A DNA stretch of 64,000 bases from ZAX-1 sp046533095 (GTDB lineage: Bacteria; Bacillota; Clostridia; Lachnospirales; Lachnospiraceae). The notes beneath the pieces are model-generated. The model was not told where the DNA came from, ran no database searches, and worked only from the letters and a program-made list of their open reading frames with translations. The stretch's first letter is position 1, and each line of letters opens with the position of its first letter. The translations under genes were made by a program, and so were the position numbers. Shown here piece by piece: positions 52,573 through 61,666 of this stretch. The stretch covers positions 124,001 to 188,000 of the forward strand of contig JAJQRA010000020.1 in the NCBI GenBank assembly GCA_046533095.1. Direction: 5' to 3'.

Positions 52573-53667
52573 TTGGCACAAAAAATGCAGGATATCCTCC
52601 GCCAACCAGCGGAAATACTTTATGAAAAAGAAATACAGGCATTGATTGCAGACGATAAAGACGAGAAGCCAACAGGCTGGCAGATGTCGCCTAGATCGGC
52701 ATTAAAATTTATGATAGGCGGGAAAGCGGGGAAAACGGACATAACTCCAAAATATGTAGGGTATAACAGACTAGTTGAGGTGGCTATAGCTACGCTATTG
52801 ACAGACCGCGCACTGCTCTTAATCGGTGAACCGGGAACGGCTAAATCGTGGCTTTCGGAAAATCTTGCGGCAGCTATATGCAACAATTCCAACATGGTCG
52901 TTCAAGGTACGGCTGGAACGAGTGAGGAGCATATCCGCTATTCATGGAATTACGCAATGCTTTTGGCAAACGGTCCAACAGAAGAAGCATTGATAAAAAG
53001 CCCAATATATCGTGCGATGGAAGATGGCGCAATTGCACGGTTTGAGGAAATAACGCGATGTGCGTCTGAAACGCAGGATGCATTGATCTCCATTATGTCT
53101 GAAAAAAATATTTCCATACCGGAATTGTCAAATGAACTTTATGCAAAGCGGGGTTTTTCTATCATCGCAACGGCAAACACCCGTGACAGGGGTGTAAACG
53201 ATATGTCCGCCGCATTAAAAAGACGGTTTAATATTGTGAATCTTCCCGCCCCTGCCGATTTGAAAACGGAAACGGATATTGTATCAAAAAGGGTTTCGGA
53301 AATATCGGCGAGCTATCAGTTAAAAGCTGCGCCGCCATCTACCGATGCTATTATAAAAGTAGTTACAATATTCCGCGAACTTCGGCGCGGCGCAACGCTT
53401 GATGACAAGCAGAAAATCAAATCGCCGAATGGGGTTATTTCCACTGCTGAAGCAATATCGCTTTTGACGAACTCTATGGCTCTCGCCGCAAGTTTCGGAA
53501 CGGGTAAAATAAACGAGGCGGATATAGCTGCCGGATTGCAGGGCGCCATCGTAAAAGACGAGGAGAAGGACAAAATCGTTTGGAAAGAATATTTGGAAAA
53601 CGTAATGAAAAAAAGGGGATTGGAATGGAGAAGCCTATACAATGCGTGCCGGGAACTGAACGAATAG
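52573..53667 (+). CDS. MoxR-type AAA+ ATPase (YehL-like)
   Basis: A 364-residue AAA+ ATPase. Walker A is GEPGTAKS (K91). The Walker B region is unusual, ARFEEITR in place of hhhhDE, as in YehL-like MoxR proteins. Sensor 1 is IIATANTRDRG and the arginine finger region SAALKRRFN. MoxR proteins act with vWA partners as chaperones or metal-insertion and remodelling machines, and a vWA protein is encoded in this cassette. The start at TTG 52573 has AAGGAG 8 nt upstream; GTG 52555 is too close to that site. It overlaps the DUF5682 gene by 43 bp. Confidence 0.88.
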   Translation: MAQKMQDILRQPAEILYEKEIQALIADDKDEKPTGWQMSPRSALKFMIGGKAGKTDITPKYVGYNRLVEVAIATLLTDRALLLIGEPGTAKSWLSENLAAAICNNSNMVVQGTAGTSEEHIRYSWNYAMLLANGPTEEALIKSPIYRAMEDGAIARFEEITRCASETQDALISIMSEKNISIPELSNELYAKRGFSIIATANTRDRGVNDMSAALKRRFNIVNLPAPADLKTETDIVSKRVSEISASYQLKAAPPSTDAIIKVVTIFRELRRGATLDDKQKIKSPNGVISTAEAISLLTNSMALAASFGTGKINEADIAAGLQGAIVKDEEKDKIVWKEYLENVMKKRGLEWRSLYNACRELNE

Positions 53668-55961
53668 GACTGGAACGAGTTAATTTTTTTGGAGTGCGTC
53701 ACCTATCCCCGGCAGCTTCTTATCATCTGATTAAATATTTGGACAAAATCAATCCGAAATGCGTGCTGATAGAGGCTCCCACCGATGCTTCTAGCTTGGT
53801 GCAATATATAGCAGATAGCCGTGTTACGCCGCCGATTGCTATTTTAGCATACACGGCGCAACTTCCCGTTTCCACTGTTTTATATCCGTTGGCAGATTAT
53901 TCGCCGGAATACCAAGCCGTGCTATGGGGAATAGCACATAGTGTGCATGTTGAATTTATTGATATCCCAACGGACGCTTCTATCAGCTTGAATGACTATA
54001 AAAATTATAAAGAAGACAAAGAAAGGCAAAGCGGCAAAGAAGATGTAAGTGGCAAAAACGATGATTATGAATATGCTTATAATTTGTATCAAAGTGTGGC
54101 GACAATTAGTGGCGAGGACAACTATGACAGCTACTGGGAACGCAATTTTGAACATAATCTAATGGAAGATGCTTATAATCGTGCAATTACTCTGCAATCG
54201 GCCGAAATGCGCTCCCTTCTTGAAACAGACGCAAGCGATCTTGTAAGGGAATCTTTTATGGCACGTAAAATTGCCGATGCCATCGTGGATAAGGGATATG
54301 CGCCTGCTGACATCGTTGTGATAACGGGGGCTTATCACGCAATGCGCTTAAAGACGCAAACGCAGCCAATGACAGATGAGGAAATGAAAAATCTTCCACG
54401 CCGCGAATCAAAATTAACGTTAATGCCCTATTCTTTTTACAGGCTATCGAACCGTTTTGGATATGGGGCGGGCAATGCCGCACCGGAATATTACGAGCTG
54501 ATGTGGCATTGCATGAAGCGGGGGCAGCTTGATCAATTACCGATGGAATATATAACAAAATTAGGACGCTACATCAGAGAAACCGGAGGATATTGCTCTA
54601 CGGCAAATGTGATAGAAGCGGTTCGATTGAGCTTTGCCCTTACCTACTTAAAGGGTGGCTCGTTGCCAACGCTTGATGATTTGCATGACGCTTGCATCGC
54701 GTGCATAGGTCATGGAAATCAGGACGAACTATTAACGGCAATTGCCATGTCGGATATAGGAGTGGCTTTTGGAAGTTTGCCGGAAGGATTGAGCCAAACG
54801 CCTATTCAAGACGACATGAACCGTGAGCTTAAGCGGCTGAAACTTGAAAAATATAAATCCACAATATCACAGCAATTGGATTTGGATTTAAGGGAAAATA
54901 TAAAAGTAAAAACGGTAGAAGCAGCCTTTCTAGATTTGCATCGCTCTACTTTTTTGCATAGATTGGCTTTCTTGGAGATCTCTTTTGCAAAGCAAGAGAA
55001 ATCTAGCCAAGAAAAGGCGACATGGCGCGAAAATTGGATATTAAGCTGGTCGCCCGAAGCGGAAATACAATTAGTGGAATCCGTGTTGATGGGCGAAACG
55101 ATAGAACTTGCATCTGCGTTTTTATTAAAGGAGCGCTTAGAGGAATGCAAGGATATTGTTTCGACGGCAAAACTCATTTCCAGCGCTTATTTATGCAAAC
55201 TTACCAACAGCGTAGAAAATGCGGTAAAAACCCTACAATATATAGCGGCGGATTCGTCTGATTTTTCATCGCTAGCGCAAGCGGCGGCGGAACTTTCAAA
55301 TTTAATTCAATACGGCAATATACGACAGGTAAATACATTCCCCCTTGCATCGATCTTGCGGGAATTGTTTTTTCGCGCTTGCCTTACGCTTGTGAAAGCT
55401 TCTGCTTGCGATGATAAAGCGGCGACAAAAGTGGTGGACGCAATCGGCATGATGCATACCATATCACAGGATAATTTTGAATTGATAGATGACGAAGCGT
55501 GGGTTAAGGCTTTGCAGGAGCTAGCGGCACGGGACGATAAAAACGCAAAACTTTCCGGTTTGGCATTTGCAATTTTATTGGAAAGAGACTTCATAACGGA
55601 AGAATTTTGCTCGAAAGAAATAAGAAGAAGGCTATCGCCAGGCATACCGGCGGATATTGGAGCTGGCTGGTTTGAAGGTATGAGCATGCGCAACCATTAT
55701 GCGCTGCTATCGCGCGTGGAACTTTGGCGTGAACTTGACGATTATATAAAATCATTGGAGGACGAGGAATTTAACAGAAGCGTGGTTTTTATGCGCCGTG
55801 CATTCGGCGGCTTTGAGCCACGTGAAAAAGAAAGCATAGCAGAACTTTTAAGTGAACTTTGGGGACTTGATGCTACAAGCACGGCAGTGATGCTAAATAG
55901 TGAGCTAGACGAAGATGAACTTGGTGCACTTGCAGAATTAAGTGAATTCGACTGGGATTAA
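53625..55961 (+). CDS. DUF5682 family protein of the MoxR/vWA cassette
   Basis: A 778-residue protein. The N-terminal region has the DUF5682 fingerprint (FFGVRHLSPAASYHL, CVLIEAPTDAS, ILAYT), and VITGAYHAMRL follows at about residue 230. The RHxxPxS and GxYH elements recall the EreA/ChaN/TraB-like fold, which contains hydrolases and haem- or metal-binding proteins; this link is inference. The second half is helical with Leu/Ala-rich repeats. The ATG at 53625 follows AGGGGATTGGA. The longer frame from 53580 would overlap MoxR by 88 bp. Family function is unknown. Confidence 0.82.
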   Translation: MEKPIQCVPGTERIGLERVNFFGVRHLSPAASYHLIKYLDKINPKCVLIEAPTDASSLVQYIADSRVTPPIAILAYTAQLPVSTVLYPLADYSPEYQAVLWGIAHSVHVEFIDIPTDASISLNDYKNYKEDKERQSGKEDVSGKNDDYEYAYNLYQSVATISGEDNYDSYWERNFEHNLMEDAYNRAITLQSAEMRSLLETDASDLVRESFMARKIADAIVDKGYAPADIVVITGAYHAMRLKTQTQPMTDEEMKNLPRRESKLTLMPYSFYRLSNRFGYGAGNAAPEYYELMWHCMKRGQLDQLPMEYITKLGRYIRETGGYCSTANVIEAVRLSFALTYLKGGSLPTLDDLHDACIACIGHGNQDELLTAIAMSDIGVAFGSLPEGLSQTPIQDDMNRELKRLKLEKYKSTISQQLDLDLRENIKVKTVEAAFLDLHRSTFLHRLAFLEISFAKQEKSSQEKATWRENWILSWSPEAEIQLVESVLMGETIELASAFLLKERLEECKDIVSTAKLISSAYLCKLTNSVENAVKTLQYIAADSSDFSSLAQAAAELSNLIQYGNIRQVNTFPLASILRELFFRACLTLVKASACDDKAATKVVDAIGMMHTISQDNFELIDDEAWVKALQELAARDDKNAKLSGLAFAILLERDFITEEFCSKEIRRRLSPGIPADIGAGWFEGMSMRNHYALLSRVELWRELDDYIKSLEDEEFNRSVVFMRRAFGGFEPREKESIAELLSELWGLDATSTAVMLNSELDEDELGALAELSEFDWD

Positions 55962-56044
55962 GTGAAATGGATAGAAATAAGTGGAATTGGTAGAAATAAG
56001 CGGAATGGATAGAAATAAGTGGAATGGACTGAAATAATTGGAAT
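55962..56044. repeat. About 21-bp tandem repeats between the DUF5682 and vWA genes
   Basis: Four degenerate units of AAATAAG(T/C)GGAAT(G)GATAG follow the DUF5682 stop. There are no spacers and the units are adjacent, so this is not a CRISPR array. It separates two otherwise tightly spaced genes. Confidence 0.85.
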
Positions 56045-56068
56045 TAATATTAAAGGAAGGAATTTTTA

Positions 56069-57217
56069 ATGGAAGATTACGCGAAAAGATGGCGACTGAT
56101 TTTAGGTGAGGGTGTTGAAAATAAATTAAGCAGTAAAGATATGCCATTGCTTTCTGAAGATGAAATGAAAATGGATATGGCTCTATCGGCCATTTATGAT
56201 GCTACGCCTAAAATGGAGCTAAAAAAACGTGGTGCGGGAAGTGGAAAATCCAGCCCGAATATTGCAAAATGGCTTACGGATGTGCGTTCATTTTTCCCAG
56301 AAGATATCGTAAGCGTTATACAAGCGGATGCGATAGAACGCAAAGGGCTTAGCCAATTATTGTTTGAACCGGAGAGTCTTAAAAATGTCAAACCGGATAT
56401 TTCCATGGTTGCTGCGCTTATGGCGCTTAAGAGCCAGATTCCCGAAAAATCAAAGGAAGCAGCGCGTGAATTGGTAAAAGCTGTGGTTGATGATATTATG
56501 AAACGAATGGAGCAGGATTTACGTCGGGCGGTAACGGGTGCGATTAACAGAAAAGAACATTCCATGATTCCAAATTTTTCCGGCACTGATTGGAAAAGGA
56601 CCATTGCAAGAAATTTAAAAAATTATGACATAAAAAGTAAAAAGATGATTCCGGAGAGGTTTTACTTTTTTGAACGCCGTAAAAAAAGCAAAGAATGGAC
56701 TGTTATATTGGATATTGACCAAAGCGGATCTATGGCAGATTCGATTATATACGCATCGGTTATGGGGGCGATATTTGCAAGTATGCCCGCATTAGATACG
56801 CATGTCGTAGTGTTTGACACCGAAGTGGTTGATTTAACAGAAGTAGTCAAAAACGATCCGGTCGATATGCTGTTCGGTGTACAGCTTGGCGGCGGCACGA
56901 ATATAAATAAGTCCGTGTATTACTGTGTCCAATTTATAGAGAACCCTCAAAAAACAATGTTTATTTTAATATCGGACCTTTATGAGGGTGGCGTTGAGGC
57001 GGGGCTTTTGCGTAAATTAGAGGACATGAAAGAGTCGGGTGTAAAATGCATGACATTGCTTGCCCTTTCTGATAAAGGGAAGCCGGATTACGATGAAAGG
57101 CTGGGTAAAAAGATCGCCGCATTGGGGATACCGAGCTTTGCATGTTCACCGGATAAATTGCCGGAACTTGTGGAAAGGGCACTAAAGGGATTTGACTTAG
57201 GGACTGTGACGCAATAA
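56069..57217 (+). CDS. vWA domain protein, MoxR partner (YehP/ViaA-like)
   Basis: A 382-residue protein. The helical N-terminal half (about 1-205) is typical of MoxR-associated vWA proteins. The C-terminal vWA domain (about 210-375) has a complete MIDAS: DQSGS (D217), the Thr in GGGTNINKS and the Asp in ILISDLYEGG. It should bind Mg2+ and a target protein and deliver it to the MoxR ATPase. AAAGGAAGGAATTTTTA precedes the ATG. It is the last gene of the cassette; its stop overlaps the 143-bp repeat copy 2. Confidence 0.88.
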   Translation: MEDYAKRWRLILGEGVENKLSSKDMPLLSEDEMKMDMALSAIYDATPKMELKKRGAGSGKSSPNIAKWLTDVRSFFPEDIVSVIQADAIERKGLSQLLFEPESLKNVKPDISMVAALMALKSQIPEKSKEAARELVKAVVDDIMKRMEQDLRRAVTGAINRKEHSMIPNFSGTDWKRTIARNLKNYDIKSKKMIPERFYFFERRKKSKEWTVILDIDQSGSMADSIIYASVMGAIFASMPALDTHVVVFDTEVVDLTEVVKNDPVDMLFGVQLGGGTNINKSVYYCVQFIENPQKTMFILISDLYEGGVEAGLLRKLEDMKESGVKCMTLLALSDKGKPDYDERLGKKIAALGIPSFACSPDKLPELVERALKGFDLGTVTQ

Positions 57218-57358
57218 ACTTGACAAGATGACGCAGGAATTTTTTCGTCAGGCAAGGCGTCCGAATGAGGTGTAGCCTAAGCTACGCTGATTGAGGACAA
57301 TGCAGCTTGGCGGAAAAAGATCAAGTCAGATGTCAAGGTTATTAAGGAACAGTTCCTT
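57216..57358. repeat. 143-bp intergenic repeat, copy 2 (inverted relative to copy 1)
   Basis: It matches the reverse complement of 20918-21060 across its whole length with about five substitutions. It starts at the last base pairs of the vWA stop codon and ends with the palindrome AAGGAAC-A-GTTCCTT. The inverted pair, 36 kb apart, could support inversion of the intervening segment. Confidence 0.9.
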
Positions 57359-57520
57359 AATGGAACTTGTCTAAACAAAATTTGTCTTTCAAGGCGTTTT
57401 TCCTTCGAAAATCTTTGTGGATTCAAAAAACTATGCTATACTTCTATTAATAGGCAGAGGCGATGATCTATACGATAGTCAAAGCTTGTAGTCACGTATT
57501 AGTAGAGAGGTTGTGGATTT

Positions 57521-58690
57521 ATGCGAAGTTTTAATGTCACGGGGCTGTGCACACCAGATGAAGATTATATGGTCGATACGAGCGAGAAATTAGAAAAAAT
57601 AAAGGCACTTATAGACAAAGGTGCTTATTTTACGATAAATAGGGCTAGGCAGTATGGAAAGACTACCACGCTTCATCTTTTAAAAAAAATTGCTTATAGG
57701 CGATTATATTGTGGCTTCCATCAGTTTCCAAGATGTTGGGGACGAGGCATTTGAATCTGCACAGAGCTTTTGTGGTATGCTGTTGCAAAGGATAGGAAAA
57801 TCCCTCAAGTTCAGTTCTGTCAGTGCAGCGTATGCTAAAAGTTGGCTTGATGAAACCGTTACAACGTTTGAGATGCTTGGAGAGCATATATCATTGCTAT
57901 GCAGAAACAATAGGGTCATTTTATTTATAGACGAAGTTGATCAGACGAGTAATAATCAAGTTTTCCTAAACTTTCTAGGGATGCTTAGAGAAAAGTACTT
58001 AGTCCGTAAAAGTGGCGAAGATTTTACATTCCACAGCGTGGTTCTAGCGGGGGTCAACGATATAAAGACGATCAAGCTAAAGCTTGTCAATCAGGGATTG
58101 TATACGCTTAGCCCCGGTGAGGGGCCTCATAACTCGCCATGGAATATTGCGGTAAAGTTTGATGTTGACATGTCCTTTCATCCAAACGAGATATCGCCCA
58201 TGCTTTTGCAGTACGAGGACGATCACTGCACTGGCATGGATATTCCCCTTATTTCACAGGAAATTTATGATTATACAGGCGGCTATCCATTTTTAGTGTC
58301 ACGGATTTGTCAAAGGATCGATGTGAAACTGAACGCCGAATGGACTGCCGGCGGGGTGCAGTCAGCGGTGAAAATTATTTTAAAAGAAAAGAACACATTA
58401 TTTGCCGATATAATCAAGAACTTAGAGAACAACCCCGATCTGTACGATTTCATTTATAATATTATTATCGTGGGCCAGCGGTATGACTATAACGCTGACA
58501 ACCCATTGATATCACTTGGAGCCGTCTATGGCATTGTAAAAGCAACAGAACGCGGCGTACAGATTTCAAATGCCATTTTCTTGATTAGATTGACGAATTA
58601 TTTTATTTCAAAGAACGATACCAGTTCCACCCCCACGCAAGATTTGGATTCGTTGCAACATGCCATCATCCAAAAGGATAAGTTCAACAT
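57521..58690 (+). pseudogene. Frameshifted, truncated AAA-like ATPase paralogue
   Basis: It matches the AAA-like/PD-(D/E)XK protein of 25528-27090 from the first residues (FNVTGLC, YMVDTSEKLEKIKALI) to about residue 385. Two lesions are visible. An A8 run at 57682-57689 is one base short; adding an A joins HLLKK to LLIGDYIVASISF. The gene then ends at about 58690, after KDKFNM, where the frame runs into a foreign membrane segment of an AgrC-like kinase. The nuclease-like C-terminal domain is lost. Walker B LFIDEVDQTS is preserved. Confidence 0.85.
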
Positions 58691-59647
58691 GTCAGATGTC
58701 CCTATACAGATGTTTGCCATGAAGTTAATGACATACATTATATTAGTCATAATCAAGCAGATTTCAGGGAAGTCAAAGTGTAGGATGAACGTAAAAATAT
58801 TTATCATGTATCTGTGTGTGCCGATTGCCAGTTTGGGGATGCTATTTCTGACATTTTATGCGGGGATAGAATTTTCGAATAACTTGACCCTTAAATTAAA
58901 ATAGAGATGATATTTTGCTTAGCTTTGATGCTATTAGGTAATATATTAATCTTCTATGCATATAGCAATTATTCAGTAGAGCTGTATAATAGTATGCAGC
59001 AAAAAGTAATTATTAATAGGCAGGAGTCTGATATAAGGTATTATATGCAGATGGAAGACTTAAACAAAAAGCATGAGGAATTTGTGCATAACACAACTCA
59101 TTATTTAAAAATGATAGGGAAATTTGCAGGGGACAATGATTGCAATAAGATACTTAATATGATAAAGGAGTTAAATAAAGATGTGGAAAGTGGAGAAATG
59201 GCCATATATTCAAGCAATCATGTTCTAAATGCAATATTATCAGAAAAAAATAGTGAGGCAGAAAAATATAACATAGTATTTGATGCATATGTTGAGCCAG
59301 GGTCTGTTCTTGGTATGGTAGCGGATATAGATTTAATCGCTATTTTAGGGAATTTATTAGATAACGCTATACAGGCAGCATCTGAGAGTGAAGGGAATAG
59401 ATGGATAAAGATCCGTATATTTATGCAGGAAATTGGTGGATTTTGCATTATAAAAATTATAAATAGATTTTCCAGTCAAATTATCATAGAGAAGGAAAAA
59501 ATTGTAAGCACGAAAAAAGAAAAGGGCATCCATGGGATAGGAATAAAAAGTGTTGAAAATATGGCAGAAAAATACGGTGGATGTTTTCATTGTAGAGTAA
59601 AGGAAGACATGTTTGAAGCGGTATTGCTATTGTCAGCTGATTGCTAA
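58690..59647 (+). pseudogene. 5'-truncated, frameshifted AgrC-like GHKL histidine kinase
   Basis: The 5' part, fused in frame to the AAA-like remnant, encodes the last membrane helices of an AgrC-like sensor (IFIMYLCVPIASLGMLFL). Its frame stops at 58904; adding one A to the A4 run at 58898-58901 joins LKLK to IEMIFCLALMLLGN and the 246-codon frame at 58907-59647. That second frame carries the GHKL kinase: a DHp-like helix with EEFVHNTTHYLKMIGKF, the N box LLDNAIQAA and the G box HGIGIKSVENMAEKYGG. The N-terminal membrane sensor part is missing. Immediately downstream are agrD-like and agrB-like remnants, which confirms the identity. Confidence 0.8.
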
Positions 59648-59733
59648 ACGATGATTATGGTAGTAGCAGTGGTTGTCTGTGTTACTGGACGTGAGTGCCA
59701 TTATCAACTGATTGCTAAACGATGATTATGGTA
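59637..59733. repeat. 26-bp direct repeat at the end of the agrC remnant
   Basis: CTGATTGCTAAACGATGATT plus ATGGTA occurs at 59637-59662 and 59708-59733, 71 bp apart. The first copy contains the stop codon of the kinase. Confidence 0.8.
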
Positions 59734-59774
59734 ATAAGTGTAGATTCCTAAAACGGTATCTACACTTATTTTTG
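59734..59774 (+). terminator. Rho-independent terminator after the agrC remnant
   Basis: ATAAGTGTAGATTCC pairs with GGTATCTACACTTAT around TAAAAC, followed by TTTTTG. Confidence 0.8.
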
Positions 59775-59871
59775 CAAAAGTGGCCTCTCATTTTGCATAT
59801 ATCGCCAATCCGATTGAAAAAGGTTGTCGGAAATTGTAAAATGACAAAAAAATAAAGGGGATTCATAAAAT

Positions 59872-60026
59872 ATGAAATTAAAAAATTTTTAAATACCAAA
59901 ATAATAGGAATGCCCAACTGCCTTGCACTTATGTTGGTGATACAGTCTGCTAATGTTACATGCGCATGGTATTTCCATCAGTCAAAATTTCCAGAATCAG
60001 CAAATAAGTTTAAAAAGATGCAGTAA
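59872..60026 (+). pseudogene. AgrD-like cyclic lactone autoinducer precursor (frameshifted)
   Basis: ATG 59872 with AAAGGGG upstream starts MKLKNF and stops at once; one extra base in the A6/T5 run (59880-59890) restores a 51-residue precursor. The restored peptide has an amphipathic start, a hydrophobic segment (MPNCLALMLVIQSA), the core NVTCAWYF and the charged tail HQSKFPESANKFKK, matching clostridial cyclic-lactone autoinducer precursors. The predicted thiolactone ring is C-A-W-Y-F. An internal ATG (59910) in the good frame could still give a 38-residue form. The stop codon overlaps the agrB start (TAATG). Confidence 0.75.
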
Positions 60027-60351
60027 TGATTGACAAGTTTGCGGATGAGTTTGCTTGTAGACAATGCAATGCCGGAATAATTCAGAGTGAAGATGTTAGC
60101 ATATACAAATATGGGTATACACTGATAATTGAAACAGCTATTAATATTTTTTTGGAATCATGATAGGTATAGCATTTTTCATTACTTTAACGATTGGTAC
60201 AGGATGTGGATATCTATTATGTAATATATTTAATAAAATAGGTTTTTTTGGAACTGTTATCTATAAATTTCCATTGTGGCAAATTTTGCTGTTCTGCAAT
60301 ATTATTAATATTAAAAGTGGTTATTTCTCTTATATCTGTTACGATATTTAA
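60026..60351 (+). pseudogene. AgrB-like peptide-processing protease remnant
   Basis: ATG 60026 encodes MIDKFADEFACRQCNAGIIQ and YKYGYTLIIETAINI, the conserved start of AgrB. The frame stops at 60163; one extra T in the T7 run at 60147-60153 joins it to FFGIMIGIAFFITL in the frame 60160-60351. The conserved AgrB catalytic region (RxxxGGxHA motif and the catalytic Cys) never appears; the remaining residues look unrelated, so most of the gene is deleted. It would have cleaved the AgrD precursor encoded just upstream. Confidence 0.72.
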
Positions 60352-60448
60352 ACAACAATCCCTAGTTGATAGGATCAAAGGGATTCGTTCTTTTTGAAGT
60401 AGGGACATCACATCCACCTCGCCTTTCTTTTTTATATGTTTTAAGATC

Positions 60449-61252
60449 TTAAGGCAATTTTATAAATTCCGGCTTTCTATTTTTAAACACAGCATAGTAT
60501 TGAAAACCGGCTTCTTTTAAAATACCGGCTACCTTATGAAAATCATATCCGATTTGTGCAGGGTTGTGGGCATCTGCCCCAATGGTTATAATTTCGCCAC
60601 CTAATTCTCGATACCGTAAAAGAATTTCTTCCGTTGGATTTGGATGCCCAAGCCCATAGCGTAGTCCGCCTGTATTAAGTTCAATACCCTTCTTCTTTGA
60701 GATTAAAGTCTTAAGAATTTCGTCTAAAACGCCAGAATATTTTTCATAAGAATAAAATTTATTCCTATTCGGCCCATAGCGAACCACATAATCAATATGC
60801 CCATAAACGTCAAATTCGTCAAAGACCTCTAGATTTTCCAATATAGATGTAAAATATTCCATATAAGCTTCCTCTTCCGGCCTGCCCATATAAAATTCCG
60901 GGTAATAGGTGTCCGCTCCGTGGACTGCGTGGGAAGAGCCGATCACAAAGTCAAAGGAGTAATCCATAAGCAATTGGTGATGCTGTGGGGCAAGGTGGGG
61001 CTGTAGACCAAGCTCAAGGCCAATGCGTATTGGTAAAATGTGGCTATACTTTTCCTGTAAAGTTTTAAGTGTAGCGATATAAGTGGGGATATCCAAATCA
61101 AAAGTTTCTGATCTATCCGGAAAATCCAAATCAAGATGGTCGGTAATGCAAATTCCCTTCAAATCAAGCTTTTTGGCAGTTTGCACCATCTCATCTAAGT
61201 CGGCATCACTATCCCCGGAAAATCGAGTGTGCATGTGTGTATCCCAAAGCAT
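60449..61252 (-). CDS. hisK: PHP-domain histidinol-phosphatase (HisK/HisJ family)
   Basis: A 267-residue PHP-fold metallophosphatase. The first metal motif is HMHTRFSGDSD (H6, H8), followed by ITDHLD, GLELGLQPH, GSSHAVHG, YGHIDYVVRYG, ELNTGGLR and IGADAHNPAQIG, the ordered PHP motifs of HisJ-type histidinol phosphatases. It would catalyse the penultimate step of histidine synthesis, though no other his gene is near and other phosphoesterase substrates are possible. GGAGG lies 7 nt before the ATG. Confidence 0.88.
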   Translation of the reverse strand: MLWDTHMHTRFSGDSDADLDEMVQTAKKLDLKGICITDHLDLDFPDRSETFDLDIPTYIATLKTLQEKYSHILPIRIGLELGLQPHLAPQHHQLLMDYSFDFVIGSSHAVHGADTYYPEFYMGRPEEEAYMEYFTSILENLEVFDEFDVYGHIDYVVRYGPNRNKFYSYEKYSGVLDEILKTLISKKKGIELNTGGLRYGLGHPNPTEEILLRYRELGGEIITIGADAHNPAQIGYDFHKVAGILKEAGFQYYAVFKNRKPEFIKLP

Positions 61253-61666
61253 AATCTTACCTCCATATAGGGTTCTATTTAATGTGTCTATCGTATCGTC
61301 ATTTTTATACTATAAGATAAATGCATGGTTTTGTCAAAGGCGTTTGGTGTGCAAATTGATGGATGCAAATTGATGGGATAGAAAAGAGACAGTAACAAGA
61401 GAACAAGAAAGTATTAGAAAAGGTAGATGACCTCATGATAGTAGCAGAGTTGGCAGAAAAAATCCTTGAATTCCTCGAAAAAACGTAGGAATGAATCATA
61501 TGATAGACTGTTTATTATAGAAAAGCTGTGTTAGAATAAAAAAAGAATTCCTGCTTGCAGGAATTTCAAGAACTGGACGAATCGGTTGCTTTTGTGTAAG
61601 GGAGGTGGCAAACAATTTTATATTGATAGAAATTTATATTGATAGAAATAGAAGGAGGGTTGTGCA
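61253..61666. other. Gap between hisK and the frameshifted unknown gene
   Basis: No supportable gene. It holds a perfect hairpin AATTCCTGC-TT-GCAGGAATT at 61546-61565 without a T tract, and a short tandem repeat (TTATATTGATAGAAAT twice, about 61618-61650) next to the ribosome binding site AAGGAGG of the following gene. Confidence 0.5.

Noticed and set aside
55962..56044. Possible CRISPR array
   Set aside because: The units are about 21 bp, degenerate and directly adjacent, without spacers, and no cas genes are near.
60217..60417. 66-codon minus-strand frame opposite the agrB remnant, with GAGGT upstream
   Set aside because: The ribosome binding site is fair, but the translation matches nothing I recognise and most of it is antisense to the AgrB-like frame. 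It could be a fragment of a lost gene; support is too thin.
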